64,000 nucleotides of DNA from Tillus elongatus (GCA_964006375.1 OZ023269.1:58252468-58316467); one strand, 5' to 3'. Counted from the stretch's first letter, positions 1-12,850 are shown. Notes: generated from the letters alone by a model not told the origin. Made by a program: numbers and translations.

Positions 1-530
1 ATTAACCGATTTCGATGAAACTTGGCAACTGCCTTTCTTTAATTAATGGCTTGAATGAGTTCGTTATCCAGAAAAATCAGACGGGGTTTTCCGGAAAAGT
101 TTTGAGTTTTCTTTCGAAAAATTTTTTTTCTCCGAAAGTAACAAAGCTGTTTTAAAGAAATTTACTATATATGTTGCCTCAACCTTACTACGTACTAAAA
201 TTCAACTTTCTAAGCTTAGAGAAAATTGAGTTATTCAAATTTTAAATTTTCTTTCGAAAAAAATTGTTTTCTCCGAAAATTACAAAGGTATTTTAATGAA
301 ATTTTGTGGATATCTTGCCGTAGGAAAGACCTTACTACGTATTAAAATTAAACTCTCTAAGGTTATAGAAAATTGAGTTATTTAAATTTGAAGCATTTAA
401 TAAAAATTCACTACCATAACGCACTTGCTGCGTCCCGAGTTTTTTTTTTATATAAAATAGGTCTCTAGACACTGTGAGCGAATAGCTACTGAAGCCATGG
501 TCTACTCTCTCAGCTCTCAGCCCCTTGAAT
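1..530 (+). repeat. Dispersed A+T-rich repeat, partial copy
   Basis: The window opens inside a repeat that recurs near 7690, 33205, 34465 and, inverted, near 35400 and 52850. Shared blocks are a start like ACCGATAACTCAAAAAATAA, text about Ttgaatgagttcgttag-ccagaaaa, and an end block ctaccataacgcacttgctg followed by cgtcccg (here about 405-440). No coding capacity is visible. The family is probably a non-autonomous element; I cannot assign its class. Confidence 0.6.
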
Positions 531-990
531 AAATACATCAGCTTCGCTCTTCGGAGAGGGAATACCGCTCTGATGTGTGTTGGACGCCTAGAATATCAAT
601 ACTTTTTTTTACAAAATACAGTGGTTCGGTAAAATTTCCAGATTAATATGGTGAAACTGCTCCGCTGCGTCGGCTATTGAACGTAGTCGAACTGTATAAT
701 AAACTATAAAATAAATAAGAATACAGGAATTTATAATGTTTAGAGAATATTTATTAATAGTTGGCTAAGTTGAAAATGTTTCAAAGAAGATTTCATGTTA
801 ATGTGGTTGTTAAACTTTAAACAGACTTACGTTTATCGTAGAAAAGCTAATAACCCTAAGTAGTATTTAATAGGTTATAATAAAGTTTATAGATTAGATA
901 AGACATAATAAACATGAAAATGCAGAATCGACACCTTTGCACTTTCTGCATTTTACAATTTACATTTTGCGTTAACGTTTATCATCCTTG
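531..990. other. Unassigned A+T-rich spacer
   Basis: I see no gene, RNA or clear repeat here. Short open frames are random in A+T-rich sequence. Confidence 0.5.
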
Positions 991-1156
<166 letters not shown>

Positions 1157-1361
1157 AATACCGTTCCAGAGATCTCTACAAGATATCGGAAATAGTCAAA
1201 ACACAAAAAGCAGCTTATCAACGCTGAAATTTAAAATTAAAATATTCGTCCACAGAATAAAAAGAATGCTCTCTAAAAAACGATTTTAAAGCAAGCTTAA
1301 ATTGCCTGAGGCTGCTCAAATTTTTGACGCTGTCAGGTAAATGATTATATAAGCGTATTGC

Positions 1362-2899
1362 ACAGGAAGAAGTTTTTATCCAATTAAATGACAAGGTCGC
1401 TCCTGCTTTTGTATGTGGTGATTATAATTTAAATTTTTTAGATAAACACAGTGCGGATGTTGTGAGATTGCAAGATTTAATGACTTCTTACGGTTTCTTT
1501 GCCTGTTTTAATCAGTTTTCGCGAAGACAGGGTGCCCCGGCACCTTGTATTGATAACATATTTTGCAATGTGCACTCGGCTGACGTTGAGACTGAAACAT
1601 TGACAAATACAATAAGAGATCATAACACACAGTTATTATCATATAGTATCCCGGGTATTGATCAGACTCCTGTTGAATATGTGTATAAAAGGTCATTCAG
1701 TCAGGAGAATATATCCCATTTTGTGTATCTTTTGAATAGTGCATCCTGGGACCTGGTCTATCGGGAGCCAGTGGCGGCAAAAAAATTTGATGTTTTTTTC
1801 TCTGAGTTGGATGCTTTGTTTCGGATTGCGTTTCTGGTTGTCAAAAAAGATCCATGCCCGGCAAGATTGCTTCTAAACCATAGATATCAGCGAAACTTGT
1901 AAGAGAGGGCTGTTTGCTTCATGATTTTCCACTTCTACTGGATACGGTTACGGATCCGCGGTGTAATGAGTTGTATAATAGTCTAAAGAAACAGTACGGT
2001 GCTATGTTGAAAGACGCCAAGAAAAAATACTATGAAAATAAAATCTCTAAGGCTTCAAACCGAAATAAAGCTATGTGGGAAGCAATTAAAGAAAATGTCA
2101 TCGTGGGGAGGATGAACAGCAAGGCGGCAAATCTGAGTATTCTGACAGGTGACGGAGTCTTTCTAACAGATCCTAATATGATTGCTGACAGTCTCAATGC
2201 TCACATTGTCGACTCTGTTAAGTATCTGACAAAAAACTGTGATATAAATTGTGCATTAAAAAATAGCTCTAATCCCTATTCTATGTTTTTATATCCTGTC
2301 TCAGAGGACGATATATTAGAGATCATAAAATTAGTTTCAGTTAAAAATTCATCAGGAATAGATGAAATACCATGTAGTCTTCTTGGCAGGGTTGCTCATC
2401 TTGTGGTGGCTCCACTAACTGACCTTATAAATGTGTCATTTGAAATCGGTTGTTTTCCTGAGCCTCTGAAGGCGGCCATTGTCGTCTCTCTCTTTAAGAA
2501 GGGAGATCCACGTCTTATGGACAACTACAGGGCGATGGCGCTGCTTTCGGTTTTTCTAAGCTCTTTGAGAAGACATTTCTGCTAAGACTCTGGTCGTTTT
2601 TGGAGAGATACAATTTACTGTCTCCGTGCCAATTTGGCTTTCGTAGGCAGCTGTCAACTCAGGATGCCGTGCTTAGCACTTACCAGACAGTATTGGATTA
2701 CATAAACAGTGGGTCCAAATCCGCCGGGCTGTTCTTCGACATTTCGAAAGCGTTTGATGCGGTCAACCATTCCCTTTTATTGAAAAAATTGGAGTATTAT
2801 GGCATAAGAGGAAATGCATATTTATGGCTGAAAAGCTACCTGTCTGGGAGAAGTCAGGCAGTGTTGCGAGGTGCCCGATTAATCTGTTCGATCCTATAA
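1362..2899 (+). pseudogene. LINE ORF2 fragment, plus-strand arm of an inverted pair
   Basis: A truncated non-LTR retrotransposon ORF2. The frames at 1462-1902, 1914-2585 and 2600-2899 read in order as the end of an AP-type endonuclease (a DYNLNF-like stretch near 1415), a linker, and the first half of a reverse transcriptase, with SGIDEIP near 2360 and the RT block FDISKAFDAVNH near 2738-2770. Frameshifts or stops separate the three pieces. The copy starts abruptly at about 1362 and stops before the catalytic YADD block. It matches the minus-strand copy at 3720-4700 closely, so both are the same jockey/CR1-like family. It is dead. Confidence 0.85.
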
Positions 2900-3041
2900 G
2901 GGGGAACACACTAATCTTTAGCCTGTCTTGTTTCATACGCTGTAATATTACCGCAGGTAGTAAAAATTGCAATATTTTTTCTGACATAACAAAGCGCCTC
3001 AAGCATATATAGGCACGTCACTATTAAAATGCCATACCGTA

Positions 3042-5098
3042 TTAATAATGTTCTACAAGATGCGGAAGACGGCAGGCAAACATGGTGCGGACAATTCTCT
3101 TCTGCATCAACAGAACCCTCCCCAGATGCACACAGCCGCCCCAACACAGCAAACCATATGCCAGGAGACAGTTGACACTACCATAGTAGCATGTCAACAA
3201 TGCCTGAGTACTCAAGGAATCCCGCAGCTGCAGCAACGCGTAATTCCTAGATGCAAGAGAGGCCACCACATGGTCAACATGGCCATCCCATGATAAGTTA
3301 GAATCCAGATGGAGCCCAAAAAACTTTACAGACGTGCCCTGTCTTATTGAACCGTTATCAGATCTCACATATAGACTCAGATTTGGATGCACACCCACCG
3401 GAGAAAAAATAAGCATTTCAGTCTTCCGCGTGTTAAGAACCAGACCATTTCGCGAACACCAGGTTGACATCTGAGACACAAACACACATTATCTGCAGCA
3501 CCTAGCTCTTCAAAACTTTATCCTGAGATTGCAGCAGTGGTGTCATCTGCGTACAAAGTTAAGTGGTATTGTTGGAGATCGTAAACAATATCGTTAAGAA
3601 GAATTGTAAACAAAACAGGGCCTAATATGCTGCCCTGCGGCACGCCACTCGACACGGCTGAAAATCCAGACATATAGTTCTTACCTGCCTGTCGTATCCT
3701 GACAGCCTGAATTCTCCCAGAAAGGTAGCTTTTTAGCCATAAATATGCATTTCCTCTTATGCCATAATACTCCTATTTTTCAACAAAAGGGAATGGTTGA
3801 CTGCATCAAACGCTTTCGAAATGTCGAAGAACAGCCCGGCGGATGTAGACCCACTGTTTATGTAATCCAAGACTGTCAGGTAAGTGCTAAGCACGGCATC
3901 CTGAGTTGAAAGCTGCCTACGAAAGCCAAATTAGCACGGAGACAGTACATTGTATCTCTCCAAAAACGACCCGAGTCTTAGCAGAAATGTCTTCTTAAAG
4001 ATCTTAGAAAAACCGAAAGCAGCGCCATCGCCCTGTAGTTGTCCATAAGACGTGGATTTCCCTTCTTAAAGAGAGAGACGACAATGGCCGCCTTCAGAGG
4101 CTCAGGAAAACAACCGATTTCAAATGACACATTTATAAGGTCAGTTAGTGGAGCCACCACAAGATGAGCAACCCTGCCAAGAAGACTACATGGTATTTCA
4201 TCTATTCCTGATGAATTTTTAACTGAAACTAATTTTATGATCTCGCATCCAACTCAGAGAAAAAACATCAAAATTTTTTGCCGCCACTGGCTCCCGATAG
4301 ACCAGGTCCCAGGATGCACTATTCAAAAGGACAAAATGGGATATTTTTCCCTGACTGAATTACCTTTTATACACATATTCAACAGGAGTCTGATCAATAC
4401 CCGGGATACTATATGATAATAACTGTGTGTTATGATCTCTTATTGTATTTGTCAATGTTTCAGTCTCAACGTCAGCCGCGTGCACATTGCAAAATATGTT
4501 ATCAATACAAGGTGCCGGGGCACCCTGTCTTCGCGAAACCTGATTAAAACAGGCAAAGAAACCGTAAGAAGTCATTAAATCTTGCAACCTCACAACATCC
4601 GCACTGTGTTTATCTAAAAAATTTAAATTATAATCACCACATAGAAAAGCAGGAGCGACCTTGTCGTTTAATTGGATAAAAACTTCTTCTAACCCGCAAA
4701 AAAAGCATGTTTTATATTGTGGCAGGGCAGATGCACACTTCTGCTTAGTGCGATAAACACAACCTACATTTACCGAAACTTTATTATGTATCACGGTTGC
4801 TAAGGCTACCTCAAACAATTGTTCGCTCAGAGAAACATTCTTTACATTTAACTCTAAATTCTAGGTCACTTCTCACTAAAATAATAACACCGCCCCCGAC
4901 CATATTGCGTCTACAAAAATAGCTAGCAACACTATAATTGTCAACTTTCAGAACGCTAACTTCCTCCTTGGTCAACCAGGTTTCCGTCATACAAACCACT
5001 TTAGCATACTTCAACGAACACAAATAGAGATCCAGAAGGTCAACCTTTTTACAGACACTTTGAGAGTTTATGTTTAGTATCCTAAGCGGCTTATTCAC
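3042..5098 (-). pseudogene. LINE ORF2: AP endonuclease plus reverse transcriptase, broken
   Basis: The minus-strand frames 4811-5098, 4360-4818, 3978-4160 and 3042-3485 are successive parts of one ORF2. The N-terminus, MNKPLRILNINSQSV, with CMTETWL downstream, is the start of an exonuclease-endonuclease-phosphatase domain, including its catalytic Glu. Near 4670-4610 lies the DYNLNFLD block. RT blocks follow: SGIDEIP (about 4200), KAFDAVNH (about 3800) and the catalytic YADD block near 3555. The last frame (3042-3485) is the thumb and C-terminal region. Stops and frameshifts divide the frames. It is catalytically dead as it stands. Confidence 0.8.
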
Positions 5099-5247
5099 TC
5101 TGAGAGTCTCACAGTGATATTCAGTGTCGTTCTTTGTCTCAGCAGCAGAAAAAAACTTTACTGTTCTTTACGAAAAAACTTAAATTCACTGACCACAATG
5201 TTTTCGGGCCAATTGTTCAATAGCTTTTCTTTGTCTTTAGTGCCCAC

Positions 5248-6148
5248 TCAAATTTTAAAAGCACTATTGCTGCCGCGTGTATTAAGTTTAAAACATGTAA
5301 AGTCAGTGTCTGCCCACTTTTCACATATGAAACTCTTCATAGTTTCCCACGACACATTTCCAGCAATACGGCCAACGTATAACCATGATCTCGGCATCGC
5401 ACCCACTATACTGACATTCCTGCCGACCGACAGGTTAGCAACACCAGCGTTATTAGCTCCAGCGATGTCCAAGGAAACAGAGGTTAAAGTAATATCACCA
5501 ACATCTGCGACAGCACTGCCACGCCTGGGCTCCATCAATGAACCACTGGATGCGCTGTGTGGTACACCTCTAAGAGTATTTTGCCGGGCTCGATCAGTTT
5601 TCCTCTTGGAGGTCCTCGCTGTAGAACCGCTATAATTTGGCCGGGTAGACCGCTCTGCTGTAAATGTATTCTTCTCTCGCGTTGATTGACTGGCATGCGC
5701 CAGCTCGTTTGCTCGATGTGGAACCTTATGATTGTCCGCAACAGATGGCGTCGCTGGTCTACCCAATTTTGTAGCTTATGAAACATGTCTATTTGAGATG
5801 ATAAGGCCTGAATAGTTATTTTTAAGTTTTCAATAAGTGTGTCTTTATGTAATAGTATCTCTTTAAGATATTCAATCTTACTTGCGACTTCCACGGTTTT
5901 AGGATCGGTCTGATCTATTGCGCTTGAAAAACTGACGTCAAGATCATCCGCTGCAAGTCCACTCCCACCTTTAGCAACATTCAAACAGCAATTTATTCGA
6001 CACCGTCCAATATTTCTATGTTTTTTAGTTTTACACAGCTGTAATGGCCACACGAAACACACTTATAACCATTTACACAAGACTTCTTACACCTTTTACA
6101 CACATTATTTGTGGGAACTTCAGAAGTAACAACCTGACTCGTCTCCAT
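5248..6148 (-). pseudogene. LINE ORF1 (zinc-ribbon and coiled-coil protein), broken
   Basis: From an ATG at 6148 the product starts METSQVV and soon shows a CxxC...CxxC cluster (CKRCKKSC, then CVSCG), like the PHD or zinc-ribbon ORF1 proteins of insect LINEs. The frame is lost after about 50 residues. The frames at 5535-6062 and 5248-5766 continue with a leucine-rich, probably coiled-coil segment (EYLKEILLHKDTLIENLKI) and a basic tail. The role in such LINEs is RNA binding in the ribonucleoprotein. Frameshifts make it a pseudogene. The start is chosen because the codons downstream of 6148 give the cysteine cluster. Confidence 0.6.
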
Positions 6149-6175
6149 CTTTTGATTAAAGAAATACCCTTAATA

Positions 6176-6954
6176 ATATAAAGTATTTTTATGCAGGATA
6201 AATGTCATATAGCAAGGTAAAGTAAAGAAATATTTTTTGCGTGTATGTTCTGGCTTCGAGGTGAACTGATTCAGCCACGGTAATGTTTATTTCCATTGGC
6301 AAATAAATAAATTAGAGCAGTTTTTTTGTTCTAATATAGTCGAGAAGGGCAACAAAATATCTATGACATGTAACATTTTGGAATCGTTCCAAGGATCTGT
6401 AATGTTTAATTTGTGAAGTTTACACCAACCTAGAATAAATGACTGAAACAATAGGTTTAAACCTAATGTTCTTATTTTACAATGGAATTATTTTAGTTAT
6501 TTTGGGAAAACCTTAAAAAACTCATCTGGAAAATTTGTTTCCTATGTGCTATTCTTCCAAAGTAGCTATGAAATAAATAAGTGAAGTTGAGGCAGCCAGT
6601 TCATAAAAAACACATCATAAGGTTTAATTTACATCGACATAATACATCACATACAGGATGTGCCAATTAATACTTTGCACCTGGAAAATATCGGAATAAA
6701 AAGAAAATTAAAAAAAAAAACGTGACCCGTCGACTTTGCTTTTAAGGCGGATACGTGATGGCATATGTTTTGGCGTCTTGGAACCTACCCCTTAGGCGTA
6801 AAGTACTCTTAAATTTTAAGTGGCACTTTCTCAATTTTGCTCACGACAACATAATACTTTTAAAACTTTGGTTTGTATATGGCAAAAGAAATCATCAATT
6901 AATAAAATATATTAATAAAATAATACAAAAAAATCAATGAATGAAGAAATGGTA
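6176..6954. other. A+T-rich spacer, nothing recognised
   Basis: About 780 bp with no supported gene. The short frame at 6755-6940 has no features beyond A+T-biased composition. It probably contains the outer sequence of the mariner-type relic that follows. Confidence 0.5.
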
Positions 6955-7500
6955 TTTAAATAAAGGTTCAAGTTGTTTTCCCTCCGCTTCCATACAATAA
7001 TAAAATCTTTGCTCCACTTCCGAACGAACATTTAGAAGCATTTCGGGCGTTATCTGACGACATTCTTCAACAATTCACCGACGAAGCTCCTCAAGTGAGT
7101 TTAGTCGTATTACATAAATTTTCATTTTCAAGTTAAATCTGGCGATCTGGGAGGCCAATCAATTGAACCTCTGCGTCCTATCCAGTGATTTGGAAAAAAA
7201 TCCTGATTAAGAAAATCACGCATAGTTGCGGCATAATGTGTTGGGGCACCACCTGCTGAAACTACACATCCTCTTCTGCCAAAGCGTTGTAATTTTCCAA
7301 TATTTCCACAAGCGTCTGGTAGATGTGCGTTTCCAGTAGATCCAGATACATGCTTCCATCCAGATTTCCCGATAGGAAGAAAGGCCATATAAGGTGTTCT
7401 TCCAGTATGTTCGCTCAAACATTCAAATTTTCCGGATGCTGCGTATGAGTTTCACGAAAAATTCTTGGATTTTCATCACTCCAGTAGCGGCAGTTATGAT
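6955..7500 (-). pseudogene. Tc1/mariner (IS630-type) transposase relic
   Basis: Minus-strand translation shows scattered blocks of a DDE_3-type transposase. In order they are NCRYWSDENPR (about 7500-7460), the second catalytic region GGAPTHY (about 7260), NHWIGRRG, WPPRSPDLT (about 7150-7125), and a C-terminus resembling ECRQITPEMLLNVRSEVEQ (about 7080-6990). At the second catalytic position the usual QDGAP is AGGAP, so the acidic residue is lost. Several frameshifts occur. It belongs to the same broad family as the pseudogene at 36388-37283. No N-terminal DNA-binding region remains. Confidence 0.8.
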
Positions 7501-7689
7501 GGTTGAGTTGGCCATCCAGCTGGAACGTACATGCATCGAAAAACAGATTGAGTACAAATAAATTGGTTGATGAACCATGAAGGTTCGAAACTGCAGTCCA
7601 CGTAAACAAATAAAAAATCACAGAAAGTACAGCAAACAAATAAACTGTATATTTAAAAGTGATTACAGTGTAGTGCAACATACAATATA

Positions 7690-8513
7690 TCACACCGATA
7701 ACTCAAAAAATAATGGGTTGATTTTGTGTGTGTAAATTTGGTTAGTGCGTTCCTTTTGCAGGTGGCTTGAATAAGTTCATTAACCAGGAAAATAGCACAC
7801 AAGCTTTTCCTCAAAAATGTTGGGTTCTGCTTTCGAAAAAAATTTGTATCTCCGGAAATGACAAAGCTATGGCGACCATATTTGACACGTCGGTTTATAT
7901 TATAAAAGCTATACTATGTACCAAAATTAAATCTCTAAGTTAAAAGGCAAACCAGTTATAGGTATTCAAAGACAAAAGTTTTGGGTGCCACTGATGACCA
8001 GAGAAACGCATAAAACTAAAATATGTGGTGTGGACAACAAAATCTATTTTATATTACAGACCAAGAGTAAGTTTTTTGGCGCGAAATGGTCAAGAAATAC
8101 CAGAAAAATTAATTTGAAAATTTTATAGTTTTTCGTCTTAAAACGTGAAATTCGTGATTTAAAACGTCAAAATTGGCAACATTTACGCAAAGAAGCTGAA
8201 ACGAATACTGGTTATGTAGAGAAAATGTCTCCAGAAACGTGTTTTACACAACCTTAAATTACAGCTTCAACTATCATTGTCCCTTCATTTTACTAAAATA
8301 TTTGCAAGAAAATCGTTTCAAATAGACACTTTTTCTGATACTTTAGCAGTAGTTTTACCTATAGAGTATGGCTTCTGTAATTTTTACCGAATTTTTGTCG
8401 AAAAAATTCGCTATTGAAGAGACAGCGACTTTTGAATTCTGAGAATATTTCTTCAAATTAGGACAAACCTGACCCCCTAGAACCTACATATACAGGCTGA
8501 GGCATTTCGACAG
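7690..8513 (+). repeat. Dispersed A+T-rich repeat, copy interrupted by the hAT element
   Basis: Starts ACACCGATAACTCAAAAAAT and matches, base for base over long blocks, the reverse complement of 34915-35405. Shared text includes aaaacgtcaaaattggcaac and ctgaaacgaatactgg. The copy is cut at 8513 by the hAT element and resumes at 18172 after an 8-bp duplication. It has no coding sequence I recognise. Confidence 0.7.
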
Positions 8514-8699
8514 CAGGGGCGTGCGGTGACATTTCAAATAAGGGAAGCAATTCTCAGAAACTTACCTATTTGTAGTGTAACTCAATTCTTCGGTCGTTTT
8601 TGGCAAATTTTAATAATGTCGTCATAAAACTGTGGATTCTGGGACATTTACTGGACGAGTTTATTTTCAACTGACAAAATTGAAATTTGGGAAAGTCTT

Positions 8700-10360
8700 T
8701 CCTGTCCTGTTGAATTCCTAACAAAACTCTTGATACGTTTCAATGTAAAAAAATTCGTTCTAAAGATTCACTAGTAGCAGGAATTGTTAATACTAATTCA
8801 CATAATTTGAACACTTCAGAATATGCATTTTCCAATTTTGATTGTTTTAAGAAAGTTAAAAATTCACTCGCGTTAGTTTTTGTGCCTATAACATCGGTTT
8901 CATAAATGACTGTAAGTTCTGATCGTAATAAGGCTTTGTCAAAAGAATGTCCATGGTGGTGAAATAATGATTTGAATGAATCTTCTGGGAAAGGCATCCC
9001 TTTAAATCCTCCAAAATTACACACTTCAAGAAATTTCAGGTCACTAAGATGATCAAATCTGCAGTTAATTTGCTGCTGAATTTGATCTATGATTTCGTAG
9101 AAAAGGCGGCGGTAAGAAGTTTGAAGGTCTCCCACATTATCAGTGCGCAGACGCTTTCTTCGTGGCTCCACTTCTCCTAATTCAATTGTTTTTTCCCAAA
9201 ACTTATCAAATTCATTCTACTTAAGGTAGCAAAAAAACACTTTACATTATTTAATATGATATATAGATTGGGATAAAATTAAATTTAATTTATGAGCACA
9301 AAAGTGTGCAAATAGAGCACTGGAGAACGTTTCCCGCACTTTAGCTTGAAGACCTCTTAAATGTCCGGCCATAACAGCGGCCCTATCATAGCTTTGGGCA
9401 ATTAATTTATTATCAACCTCCTCAATATATTTCAAAATATTAAGCACAATTTTATATAGAGCGTTTGCAGTACGATCTTCTGTCACATTTTTAAAGCCTA
9501 AAAATCTTTCTTGTACACTCCCATCCATTTTTACGTAACGTATTACTACAGATAGTTGACCTAAATTAGTTACATCGGTTGTTTCATCTAGATAAATAGC
9601 AATGAAACGAGTCTGTTTAATTTCAGATTTAATTCTGTTCAAAATAATAGTGACAGCAGCCGAAGTTAAATCATTCTGAATGCGATGTTATGTGCCGCGA
9701 AAAACTTTAGACTGTTCCAAGTGATTTTTTAAATAAATGTCGTATTTGGCTATTAAAGAAACTAGGTCTTGAAAGTTTCCTCTATTTGCAGATGTAGTTG
9801 GTTCGTCATGACCCCGCAAGCCCAATTCATGCTGACCAAGCAAACACACAACATCAATAAGTCATTTTAATATGTTTCTGTTTTTATCAACCAGTTCATT
9901 GTGTTGGCGATGACTAATTTCTATGCTTGTCAACGACGTATTCAATTCGCGTTTTTCCAAAGACACTTAATTTTAAAATGGTCTGTAAATGCGCTTTAGA
10001 CATAACATGTCTTTTTACTACTTTACGTAGATTATTCAAGTCGGAAAACCCACTTTTATTCCACACCCCCTTTTCAGTCACAAATAGACTACCAGGCCAA
10101 CAAAACAGTTTATTCCTGTTTTCACAACCCGTTAACCATTCATATTGTTTATAAGTTTTTTCCGCGTTGAAATGTCGCGTACATGTTTTAATTCTTGGGT
10201 TTAAGTTTTTTATAGCAGGTTTCGGCCTACCTTTATTAATAATAGCAATAGTTTTTAAGCAAACGGTAAACCTGAAAATCCTTTGGTTATCAAAAACACA
10301 CAATACAATCACAGTTATTATTACCACTTGTTTGTAAAGTTTGTAAATCCCCACCCCCAC
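8700..10360 (-). pseudogene. hAT transposase (TTF/ZMYM1-like type), decayed
   Basis: Minus-strand frames in order: 9914-10360 carries an N-terminal TTF-type zinc-finger-like region (RHFNAEKTYKQYEWLTGCE then NKLFCWPG, a common hAT start). 9247-9642 carries the RNase H-like core opening (IAIYLDETTDVTN, with its first catalytic Asp, and later AHKLNLIL). 8740-9171 carries the C-terminal dimerisation region (LVLTIPATSESLERIF). Stops and frameshifts separate the three. The gene reads inward from the right end of the element; the nested element at 10579 lies upstream of it, in the former 5' part. It is not functional as read. Confidence 0.88.
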
Positions 10361-10707
10361 CGACGCCGCTGTTAAAAGCAGATCTACTTGCAGCCATATT
10401 AATAATCATAAAATGCCCATGTATTTAACATAGTCAACTGCTTATATCTACGAAATAATCAGAGACATTCACTTTGTACGTGCACCGGGTCTTCCTAGTA
10501 CAACACGTTCTAAAAATACGCGCACATCCGTCGAGCTAGGGTTTCTTATAAAGTTGCCTGCTGTCTACGTGTATTTAATAGTGATGGGAAAAACGGTTAT
10601 TTGCTGTTAACAGTTGAAGCCGTTAACGTTATTTAATAATAACCGTTGAAAATAACGGCTTCAGTTATTTTAAACTGGATAGTGGATCGATAGTATCCTA
10701 CATTCCC

Positions 10708-11448
10708 AAAGCTGTGAGCGAGAGCGAGCACACTAGTATAAATGCATTGTATTTTTACCCCGTTATTTCACGTAGTGTATAAATCTCAAATTTTGTCGAT
10801 ATGAAAAGGAAACAAATGGTTAAGAAATTATAATAAGCGTGTCGTAAATCTTTTGCCACTCTGAAGTGAAACTTTTAGAAATCAGAAAGGAGTCTTATAT
10901 TAGTATTTACTTAGATGTTTTAGGAATTATAAACTAGTCATTTCTAACAAATTTATTTTATGAGGGGTCTTTACGTAAATGTCAATGCCACAGCAAGAAT
11001 CAATAAGTATCATTATTTATCACGTCTTGGGACGTTAGACGTTAGAACTTTAATTACTACACAGGGAGTGATTCTAAGAACTCCATAACATAACGCAGCT
11101 CATAAAATTTCGGTAAAGAAATTTGCCTTTATTCTGTACATATGGTTTATTACATTATGCTTTTATTCTTTCTTAGAAAGATCTCTATCTCTAGTTACTT
11201 TTTGGTTCACTGGTCATCTTTATCAGTCCACTTTTAAAAACTGTGCAAACAGCCAACAGTATAAAAAATTGAGTTTGAGTTTTAAAAAAATTGGAAGATA
11301 TATATTATTAATTGTTTATTTACTTATTTTAATATTCGTTCTTTTAAAATTAGTTTCAAAAATTTTAAAGGGCTGTAACTTGGAGGCGAAGGGGTTTCAA
11401 GAAAAACTTAATATAAAGACACCCCTTATTTTTCTCCAAAGAATCACC

Positions 11449-11543
<95 letters not shown>

Positions 11544-12004
11544 TTTAATTTTTTATATTTAATATGTATATAGACATTAAAAAATGTTGTATCATTATAT
11601 TTTTTTATCAATTTGATAACTATTATCAGACAAACGAAAATGACGTTTTAACTGTTTTCTTAGGTAATGTATATAAATTTAAATAAATAAGTACTTTAAT
11701 TTCACGTGAATCAACCCTATTTTGCGTTGTCTATAGTGAAAGTAATAACACGTTTTTACAGAAATTCATCTTTTCACCCAACATTTTTTATTATTAAATA
11801 TTTGGCTTTACATACTAGTGGGAAACTCAACTGTTCAAAAATAACAGCTTCTCAGTTTAACAGAATAACTCTGTGTAGTAGTGTCCGTATGCCGTATCCC
11901 CATCAACAACCGGTTAAAGTTAAAATTAAAATTAAACCGTTTTATTGTACCGAAGATCGTACGACCCTAAAGCTGTGAGCGAGAGCGAGCACACTAGTAT
12001 AAAT
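10708..12004 (+). repeat. Direct repeat pair within the nested hAT-type element
   Basis: The block AAAGCTGTGAGCGAGAGCGA, continuing GCACACTAGTATAAAT, occurs at about 10708-10743 and again at about 11969-12004. It could be a subterminal motif duplicated inside the element. The 1.2 kb between holds A+T-rich text, a (TA)n array, and no supported gene. Confidence 0.75.
11452..11541. repeat. (TA)n array
   Basis: About 45 TA units inside the nested hAT-type element. The IYIY frame across it is not a gene. Confidence 0.95.
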
Positions 12005-12197
12005 AATAATGTTATGAAGTAGAGTCCGCTCTATACTGTATAACCATACATATTTAGCATTCCCAATCTCAAGGCTATTCATCCCGTTAAATGGTTAAAT
12101 AACAGTTGCCGATGAAAACCGATGTTTATTCATCGAACCTAGTTGCAGTAGAACTGAAACAGACACGACTCCGAATTCTAGTTTAGTGTAAAAAGCG

Positions 12198-12603
12198 AGA
12201 TAACAATAGCCAACTCATACAATCTATATAAGAAGTACAGATCCCGATTCAACACCCAAGGTCGCTGACGAATGGGTTAATTAAAAGCAGCGCAATTAGA
12301 AGAATAGACTATTCATAAATGGGTAAACAACTAGACCTTCAAATCAGCAACCAGCCACCTGCTAGGATCACCTTCAAGACTGCAACTTAGGTGGAAACCG
12401 CCTCTCGGTCCACGCCCCACCAGAGACTATATATGGAAGTTTCCAGACCACGGAGGGACATTCCTACATTGTTATTGCTTGAGTCTCTTTTAAATTGTCA
12501 TAATTTATATTTATCATTTTTTATTATTATTCATAAGTATTTTATGTAACTATAATCAATAAATTCTTTTAAAAAGTCAAGTGTGTTAACAAGAAAGTTA
12601 ACT
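12198..12603 (+). repeat. 5' LTR of the errantivirus-like element
   Basis: It begins AGATAACAATAGCC and ends AGAAAGTTAACT. Visible signals are tatataagaag near 12226 and tatatatgg near 12428, either a possible TATA element, and AATAAA near 12558. It differs from the 3' LTR at three positions that I can see: AATCTATA/AATGTATA, GTTTCC/GTTACC and AATAAA/AACAAA. Confidence 0.93.
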
Positions 12604-12620
12604 GGCGCAGTCGCAACGGA
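12603..12620 (+). promoter_or_regulatory. Primer-binding site, tRNA-Ser-like
   Basis: TGGCGCAGTCG directly at the LTR edge matches the opening of the serine-tRNA primer site used by 17.6/297-type elements; later bases diverge. The role is priming minus-strand DNA synthesis. Confidence 0.7.
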
Positions 12621-12752
12621 TAGTGCTTAAGAACCAAAAGTATATTGATTCTTTGCGTTTCAACGCTTAACAGCCAAAGAACCGATCAAGAGAGACGTCA
12701 TGAAGACAGCAGCAATAGCATCGATTCTGTAAGTTGTTTGCTTCCTTTATTT

Positions 12753-12754
<2 letters not shown>

Positions 12755-12820
<66 letters not shown>
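12755..12820. repeat. (TA)n array in the 5' leader of the errantivirus-like element
   Basis: About 33 TA units lie between the primer site and the gag start, so this array is carried inside a retroelement rather than being host sequence around it. Confidence 0.95.
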
Positions 12821-12821
<1 letters not shown>

Positions 12822-12850
12822 TGTATTTCCTCATATATTGATAATATTAT

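Larger units (their letters stand above)
2890..6175 (-). mobile_element. Jockey/CR1-like LINE, near full length, degraded
   Basis: Read on the minus strand it has an ORF1 from about 6148 to 5250, then ORF2 from 5098 to about 3042, then about 150 bp of 3' sequence ending near 2890, where it meets the plus-strand copy head to head. ORF1 begins with a zinc-ribbon-like cluster and a coiled coil; ORF2 has endonuclease and reverse transcriptase. Several frameshifts and stops show it is inactive. No clear target duplication was found, because the 3' end abuts the inverted copy. Confidence 0.8.
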
